Under the pieces are notes generated by a model. That model ran no database searches, had not been told where the DNA came from, and worked only from the letters and a program-made list of their open reading frames with translations. A DNA stretch of 11,500 nt, taken from HK-STAS-PATE-36 sp964610345 (GTDB lineage Bacteria; Patescibacteriota; Saccharimonadia; Saccharimonadales; JAGQNJ01). How positions within the stretch are numbered: position 1 is the first letter of the stretch; every line of letters begins with the position of its first letter. The translations under genes and the position numbers were made by a program. The DNA is taken from positions 1 through 11,500 of the forward strand of contig CAZSVQ010000028.1 in NCBI GenBank assembly GCA_964610345.1, written 5' to 3'. Below, piece by piece: positions 6,506 to 11,500 of this stretch.

Positions 6506-7637
6506 GTTAAAGATTTCTCAAAGCCAGAAACAAGCGCTCAGTATTGCTACTGTGTTGGCTATTATTTTAGGTGCATTCTTTTTGAAACATTATATGATGC
6601 TAATAATTTCTGCTACTATTGTAGCCTTTGTTTTTAACCCACTGTATAGATGGTTTATGAAAAAGGGGCGAGGCAAGGGGAGTGCAGCCACATTAACATT
6701 AGTTGCTACTTTTGTTGCTCTTATTATCCCGATTGCCTTTGTTATATCAATTACAGCTTTTCAGCTAGTTTCAGTATCAGAAAACTTTAAATCAGCTGCC
6801 GTTAATACAGACTTTAATGAATTGTTTCAGAACGCGATTAATTATATCAATCATTTGCTCAATAATATGGGCATTACCTACCAGTTATCAGAATCTGCTA
6901 TTCGTGAAGGTATTTCAAATTGGCTTAAAAGCGTGTTGGATGCCTTTTTGGCGAGCATTGCAACCTTCTTGGGTGGAATAGGCAGTTTTGTAGCCACATT
7001 TATTATTTATATCTATGTATTTTTATCAATTCTAATGAACCAAGACAAATTGGTAGAAACTTTTCACCAGCTAAATCCTCTTGGTAAAGATATTAGCAAA
7101 TTATATGCTAAACGTATTGGACTCATGACAAAAGCCATGGTGCGAGGGCAATTTGCAATAGCGACCGTTCAGGGATTTACCGATGCATTATTACTATATA
7201 TAACTGGCTTTAAATCTACCTTCTTCTTCTTTTTTGTAATTTTAACTGTGCTCTCAATTATACCGCTTGGTGGTGGTGTGATTGTCTTCCCGATCGGATT
7301 TATAATGTTACTAACTGGAAATATTTGGCAAGGACTTCTACTAATATTAGGGCACATGTTTATTGTTGGCAACGAGGACAACATTTTGAGGCCAAAACTT
7401 GTCCCATCAGAAGCCAGGCTTGACCCAGCGCTGACACTGCTAAGTGTTTTTTCCGGCTTAGCCTTCTTTGGGTTTATCGGAATTGTGCTTGGCCCAGTTA
7501 TTATGATTGTCCTAGTTACCACAATTCAGGTTTACCTAGAGGTATTTAAAAATATTAAGCAACCCAAAGTACTTCAGTCAGACAAGAAACTAGTTGATAA
7601 ACTTAAGTTTTGGCAAAAAGATAATAAGACTGCTTAA
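6504..7637 (+). CDS. AI-2E family transporter (PF01594-type permease)
   Basis: Polytopic membrane protein of 377 residues, normal for the AI-2E/PerM/YdiK family. The hydrophobic profile fits: an N-terminal helical hairpin (about 11-47), a third helix (61-88), a long amphipathic segment (about 93-145), then C-terminal helices from about 150 to 345. Family hallmarks include IPLGGGVIVFPIG (253-265), the DNILRPKLV block (292-300), and DPALTLLSVFSGL followed by FGFIGIVLGPV (307-332). Members have been linked to autoinducer export or to ion and osmotic transport; the name does not prove AI-2 transport. The ATG is the only reasonable start: the ribosome binding site GAGG is just 3 nt away and lies within the inverted repeat at 6472-6505, so translation may be weak or regulated. 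The next gene follows after 12 nt. Confidence 0.9.
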   Translation: MLKISQSQKQALSIATVLAIILGAFFLKHYMMLIISATIVAFVFNPLYRWFMKKGRGKGSAATLTLVATFVALIIPIAFVISITAFQLVSVSENFKSAAVNTDFNELFQNAINYINHLLNNMGITYQLSESAIREGISNWLKSVLDAFLASIATFLGGIGSFVATFIIYIYVFLSILMNQDKLVETFHQLNPLGKDISKLYAKRIGLMTKAMVRGQFAIATVQGFTDALLLYITGFKSTFFFFFVILTVLSIIPLGGGVIVFPIGFIMLLTGNIWQGLLLILGHMFIVGNEDNILRPKLVPSEARLDPALTLLSVFSGLAFFGFIGIVLGPVIMIVLVTTIQVYLEVFKNIKQPKVLQSDKKLVDKLKFWQKDNKTA

Positions 7638-7649
7638 AAGGCTACTGTT

Positions 7650-9569
7650 ATGAAGCACCGGAAATCTTCCTACAAACAAGACCGCGCTACCCAGGCTGCA
7701 CTTTTAGTGGCTGCCGCAACTATACCCAACACCTTTCAAGAAACTTTGATGCCCCGGAGCACGGCAGACCAAGGTATTGTTACCGGTGCAACTATGGCAG
7801 TTAATTACGAAATTGCTAACGCTATATCAAAAATAATTGAAGATGTCGCAGAACAGTTAGCCGGCACCAATGGGGCTGAAGTAGATGATTACAAAGCTCA
7901 TATAAGACAACGGAAGTTCTCATTAGCAATCAACTTAATAGCTCTTGGTGCATCACAAGCTACCCAAAAAACCCTCAAACAAAAGCCGGATGAATCACCA
8001 ATTCGCGGCATAACTAGAACTGGAGCAGGTTGGATTACCAGAATATCAATTGCTGGTATAATCGTTTCAATTTTGCAATCAATTTTTGAAACGTCTGACC
8101 GCAAGTCAAATAAAAAACGATTAGTTACACGAATGCCAGTTGGCTTAATCGGTGGTGCTATTGCAGCTATTTATACAGACCACCAAAGACGTAACGGTAT
8201 CAAGCAAAGTAATGGTAAGAAACTTCATGATAATGATATAAATACACTCAAAGCGCTAGGAATGGGGCTGGGAGTTCTGGGTGCTCTAGGTACTGTGGGC
8301 TATGGTCAAAAGGCATTTGCGGATCTAATTGCTGATGAAATGGATAAATTTTTACCAAATTCTGAAGATTTTTGGTGGTCAGCTGGTCATTTAACGGCAA
8401 TTGCTGGGACAGGACTCGGAATAGTAATGCTAATGCGTCATGTATACCACCACATTGAAGAAGTTGCTACTAAAATTGAACCTGGGTATATAAACATTCC
8501 CACAAGTAAATATGTTAGCGGCAGTCAACAAAGCCAAGTTGACTGGGAAAGTATATCTGTACAAGGTCGCCGTTTTGTATCAGGTGCAGTTGAAGTTAAC
8601 GACATAAAGCAAGTCATGAGCGTAAGTACCGCCAAAGAGCCAATTCGTGTTTTTGTAGGCATAGATAGTGCACCCACTGAACGCGAACGCGTAAACCTAG
8701 CAATCACCGAACTTGAGCGAACCGGAGCATTTAATCGCAAAACAATCATGTTAATTTCTCCAACTGGTACAGGCTATGTTAATTATGTTGCGGTTGAAGC
8801 TACAGAATACATGAGCCGGGGTGATGTTGCATCAGTTGCTCTACAATATTCAAAACGGCCATCACCAATGTCACTCGACAGAGTGCCGGAGGGCAGAGGG
8901 CAATTCAAGATGCTACTTAAAGAAATTTCCCTTCGCATCGAGAAAATCCCAACTTCCAAAAAGCCCCAGCTAGTTGTTTTTGGCGAAAGTTTGGGAGCCT
9001 GGACATCTCAGGATAGCTTCATAGACCAAGGCACCGATGGCTTAAAATACGCCGGCATAGATAAGGCATTGTGGATTGGTTCACCTTACGGCAGTAAATG
9101 GAAATCGCAGGTCTTACACCAACCAGATCGCCCAGATGTTGAGCATGAGCTTGTTGCTAGTTTTGATAATATTAAAGATCTAATTAAGTTACCTAAGACT
9201 AATCAAGACAAACTAAAATACGTAATGATAACTCATCATAATGACGGCGTTGCACTTTTTGGTGCGAGTTTGTTATACAAAAAACCAGATTGGTTAACCG
9301 ATCCTAAGAAACGTCCTCCAACCGTATCTAAAGAACAATACTATACCAGTCCAGGTACATTTTTGTTAACGCTGATGGATATGAAGAATTCCATGAACGT
9401 TATTCCTGGTAAATTTGAGGCCAATGGTCATGATTATCGAGCCGACCTCGCAGAATTTGTTTCTTTTACTTACGGTTTTAATATTACTCGCCCGCAAATG
9501 AAATCAGTAGAATCAGCACTCCGGCGCAACGAAGTAAATCGAGCCAAAAAGCTCAACCCGTCTGAGTAA
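7650..9569 (+). CDS. Abhydrolase_9 family membrane serine hydrolase (PF15420 N-terminal plus PF10081 domains)
   Basis: Membrane-anchored alpha/beta hydrolase of 639 residues, near the family length. The N-terminal part (about 40-265) is a multi-helix hydrophobic region as in Abhydrolase_9_N; the C-terminal part (about 285-625) is the hydrolase. The nucleophile elbow is FGESLGAW (444-451), with Ser447 as probable nucleophile. Asp532 in HHNDG (529-533) and His594 in NGHDYR (592-597) are the likely partners by position and family pattern. LWIGSP (474-479) and a segment with RVFVGIDSAPTERERV (333-348) are also typical. The natural substrate of the family is not established; an ester of a lipid or envelope component is an inference. 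Actinobacteria hold most known members. AAAAGG (7636-7641), overlapping the permease stop codon, lies 8 nt before the ATG, so the gene is an operon partner of the permease. Confidence 0.85.
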   Translation: MKHRKSSYKQDRATQAALLVAAATIPNTFQETLMPRSTADQGIVTGATMAVNYEIANAISKIIEDVAEQLAGTNGAEVDDYKAHIRQRKFSLAINLIALGASQATQKTLKQKPDESPIRGITRTGAGWITRISIAGIIVSILQSIFETSDRKSNKKRLVTRMPVGLIGGAIAAIYTDHQRRNGIKQSNGKKLHDNDINTLKALGMGLGVLGALGTVGYGQKAFADLIADEMDKFLPNSEDFWWSAGHLTAIAGTGLGIVMLMRHVYHHIEEVATKIEPGYINIPTSKYVSGSQQSQVDWESISVQGRRFVSGAVEVNDIKQVMSVSTAKEPIRVFVGIDSAPTERERVNLAITELERTGAFNRKTIMLISPTGTGYVNYVAVEATEYMSRGDVASVALQYSKRPSPMSLDRVPEGRGQFKMLLKEISLRIEKIPTSKKPQLVVFGESLGAWTSQDSFIDQGTDGLKYAGIDKALWIGSPYGSKWKSQVLHQPDRPDVEHELVASFDNIKDLIKLPKTNQDKLKYVMITHHNDGVALFGASLLYKKPDWLTDPKKRPPTVSKEQYYTSPGTFLLTLMDMKNSMNVIPGKFEANGHDYRADLAEFVSFTYGFNITRPQMKSVESALRRNEVNRAKKLNPSE

Positions 9570-9575
9570 TACTTG

Positions 9576-9604
9576 TTAATAAAGATTAAAATAGTTAGCA
9601 TAAT
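9576..9604 (+). promoter_or_regulatory. Weak candidate promoter directly before the CPBP protease GTG
   Basis: TTAATA (9576-9581) and CATAAT (9599-9604) are 17 nt apart, with the -10 ending 5 nt before the GTG. The region is AT-rich, so chance matches are expected. It is listed because the gene has no visible ribosome binding site, which would fit a leaderless message. Confidence 0.25.
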
Positions 9605-9609
9605 ATATA

Positions 9610-10323
9610 GTGAAGTTTATACCCGAAATACTTTTTATTGTTTTAATTGCAATTTACAGCCTTGTCATAACCCGCTATATCCCAAAAAAATATTACAGCT
9701 TTAGTAATCTTGTAATTTCTTTAGGAGCAATTTGCTATGGTTTGTTAATTGGCCTAAATCAATACCAATTAGGTTTAACTGTGAATAGTTTAATAAGAGG
9801 ATCAATATTTGGCGCTGTTATTAGCTTGCCGATAATTATATGCATCCTACTGGCAGTAAGTATAAAAAAACTGCGTTCGCATTTTAGTAACACGCCAAAG
9901 AAAAATTACAATAAACGGGTATTTTGCTACGAATTATTATTCCGCATTCCATTTGGCACAGCTTTATCAGAGGAAGTCATTTTTCGTTCAGTGCTACTTG
10001 CGATATTACTAACCAACCACCCAAAAACTACCGCCCTTATAATCGCATCAGTCTTGTTTGGTTTGTGGCATATATTCCCAACACTGCATACCGTTAAAGA
10101 TCACGACCCTTTAATTGAAATGATGGATAGCATACCAAAACGCAATTTAATTGCCGTACTAAGCAGTGTATTAGCTACGACTCTTGCTGGAGCGGCTTTT
10201 ACAATGATTGCGTTGTTTACGGGTAGTTTTATTGCTTCTTGGATTGTGCATTCATCAATAAATGGTTTTGCAACCTTGGGTGGATATCTAGCCGTCTGGC
10301 ACGAAAACCGTAAGTCTAACTAA
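9610..10323 (+). CDS. CPBP family intramembrane glutamic/metallo-protease
   Basis: Polytopic protein of 237 residues with the CPBP (Abi/CAAX protease) motifs in order: EEVIFR (121-126), FGLWH (150-154) and HSSIN (214-218). These form the active site inside the membrane. Bacterial members cleave or bind membrane proteins and peptides and have been linked to bacteriocin immunity and signalling; the substrate here is unknown. The GTG at 9610 is the first start after an in-frame TAA at 9601-9603. No ribosome binding site is visible. CATAAT (9599-9604), with TTAATA 17 nt upstream (9576-9581), could be a promoter giving a leaderless mRNA. Alternatively the gene is read from the hydrolase transcript, 40 nt upstream. 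Its 3' end overlaps the convergent MFS gene by 8 nt. Confidence 0.88.
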   Translation: MKFIPEILFIVLIAIYSLVITRYIPKKYYSFSNLVISLGAICYGLLIGLNQYQLGLTVNSLIRGSIFGAVISLPIIICILLAVSIKKLRSHFSNTPKKNYNKRVFCYELLFRIPFGTALSEEVIFRSVLLAILLTNHPKTTALIIASVLFGLWHIFPTLHTVKDHDPLIEMMDSIPKRNLIAVLSSVLATTLAGAAFTMIALFTGSFIASWIVHSSINGFATLGGYLAVWHENRKSN

Positions 10324-11500
10324 TTTTATTAGGTATATGTCTAGAGAACATTAATGTAATGGTGGCCAGGACTGCTACGGCAGTTAAAGCCTGTTTTAAA
10401 GCAGTTATTTGTGATTCTGAATAAGTATTTGTTATTTCATCAGCTTCTGATTGATCTGCGCCCTTAGACAAAGCAAAGCTTTCAACCTGACTAGCTGGCA
10501 CAATACTAACACCGGCTGTACTGTTCTGTGTTATATAGGTTTTTATGTCATTAGGTAGAGTAGAAGCTTGCACATTACTTACAAAAGCTGTAGTTAATGA
10601 GGCGATTAACACAGAGCCAATTAAAGCTGTACCAAGTGATGACCCGAGGTTTTGAGCAACACCTTGCAAACCACCAACTTCTGCAGATTGGTTTTCTGGC
10701 ACTGATGACATATTGATATTGCCTAGTTGTGACGCCAGTATTCCAAGTCCACCGCCTAAAATAAACATACCAATTAAGAAGAATCCGCTTTTTAAGTCTA
10801 CCGAAACAGAACCAAGCAATATACAAGAACCAAGCACTAATAGTACTTGCCCGAAACGCACAACTCGTTTTACTGTCCAGCGCCCAACTAAACGTGTACC
10901 AACTGCAGAGAATAATACCACAGCAATTGATAGTGGCAATATTTTAATACCAGTCTTAAGCGCATCGTACCCCAAAACAGTTTGCAGGTATACTGGCACA
11001 ACAAAAAAGATACCAGCTAATATCAAATATTGAGACATTAATACTGATAAGCCACTGCGTAATTGCTTGATAGATAATACAGAAACTTGAAGAAGTGGAT
11101 TTTTATTAGCATTTTCAAGTTTAATTTGTCGTAAATAAAATATCCTCAACAAGATTAATCCAATTAAAATCAGATAAATTACAACTGACACTCCAAGTGG
11201 AGCAATTTCGTGCCCAGCGACTACTGGAATAGCTCTTGGCGCAACCCAACCCCAGGTTTTGCTTTGTAGCATTCCATAAACCAAAACAAAAAATCCAGAA
11301 AAAGATAGCAGTACGCTTGGTACATCAATCCGTTGTTTAACTGTAGCTGGCTTAGAATCTTTGATTAGTTTACTAGATAGCAAGACTCCAGCCATAATCA
11401 CCACTTCTGCCAAGAACACGTATCGCCATGACAAATAGGTTGTTACATAACCACCGATTAGTGGTCCAGCGGCAGCCGCCGCACCAGAAACAGCTCCAAT
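10316..11500 (-). CDS. MFS transporter, DHA2 (EmrB/QacA-like, 14-TM) family, N-terminus outside the window
   Basis: The reading frame is open to the right edge, giving 394 visible codons of a protein expected to have about 500 residues or more. The N-terminal third (TM1-4) is missing. The visible part begins with GAVSGAAAAAGPLIGGY, the antiporter motif C of TM5, followed by SWRYVF. A later block, VLGYDALKTGIKILPLS, is typical of TM9-10 in DHA2 carriers. The C-terminal half has LGILASQLGNINMSSVPENQ, then GLQGVAQNLGSSLGTALIGS. An extracellular loop of roughly 65 residues separates the last two helices. The protein probably exports drugs or other amphipathic compounds in exchange for protons. 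The stop is TAG (10318-10316). The true start, promoter and any regulator lie beyond the window. Confidence 0.9.
   Translation of the reverse strand: MGAVSGAAAAAGPLIGGYVTTYLSWRYVFLAEVVIMAGVLLSSKLIKDSKPATVKQRIDVPSVLLSFSGFFVLVYGMLQSKTWGWVAPRAIPVVAGHEIAPLGVSVVIYLILIGLILLRIFYLRQIKLENANKNPLLQVSVLSIKQLRSGLSVLMSQYLILAGIFFVVPVYLQTVLGYDALKTGIKILPLSIAVVLFSAVGTRLVGRWTVKRVVRFGQVLLVLGSCILLGSVSVDLKSGFFLIGMFILGGGLGILASQLGNINMSSVPENQSAEVGGLQGVAQNLGSSLGTALIGSVLIASLTTAFVSNVQASTLPNDIKTYITQNSTAGVSIVPASQVESFALSKGADQSEADEITNTYSESQITALKQALTAVAVLATITLMFSRHIPNKIS

Noticed and set aside
11432..11434. TTG at the left of the MFS frame as the true start codon
   Set aside because: The frame continues upstream through conserved TM5 motif C to the window edge, so this TTG is an internal leucine and the gene is cut by the window.
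1..11500. UGA recoding as in Gracilibacteria/SR1, suggested by the absence of TGA among the ten visible stop codons
   Set aside because: All genes run full length in the standard code with no internal TGA, including proteins of over 600 and 1000 residues. A recoding genome would show many in-frame TGA glycine codons. The lack of TGA stops fits AT-rich stop preference and a small sample.

Overview
The window is AT-rich bacterial DNA, gene-dense with short spacers. Every gene reads through in the standard bacterial code: all ten visible genes end in TAA or TAG, and no in-frame TGA interrupts them. The mix of families suggests a Patescibacteria/CPR genome, most likely Saccharibacteria (TM7) or a relative. 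It pairs low-GC DNA with a run of proteins that are best known from Actinobacteria (DUF7144, DUF6325, SHOCT, Abhydrolase_9, DrrAB). This placement is an inference from family resemblance; no rRNA or other phylogenetic marker lies in the window.

Left part (2-5110, minus strand). A large membrane protein joins a degenerate GH18-like outer domain, an intact NodB polysaccharide deacetylase and a processive GT2 glycosyltransferase. It looks like a one-polypeptide machine that makes and de-N-acetylates an exported amino-sugar polymer, and it has its own well-formed promoter. Upstream of it lies a two-gene DrrA/DrrB-type ABC-2 exporter operon with TAATG coupling. The exporter promoter sits so close to the ATG that the mRNA may be leaderless.

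Middle (5201-10323, plus strand). A divergent strong promoter drives a small DUF7144 membrane protein. After it come a DUF6325 protein and a SHOCT protein (tightly coupled), an AI-2E family permease, an Abhydrolase_9 serine hydrolase and a CPBP intramembrane protease. A perfect 13-bp inverted repeat encloses the ribosome binding site and start codon of the permease gene, which may isolate it from read-through transcription. The gene set looks like an envelope or membrane-stress module of actinobacterial type.

Right end (10316-11500, minus strand). The C-terminal two thirds of a 14-TM DHA2 (EmrB/QacA-like) drug:proton antiporter converges on the CPBP gene, with an 8-nt overlap of the two 3' ends. 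Its N-terminus lies beyond the window. No tRNA, rRNA, CRISPR array, insertion sequence or phage gene was seen, and no gene-free stretch exceeds 300 bases (the longest is about 150 bases, 5111-5260).
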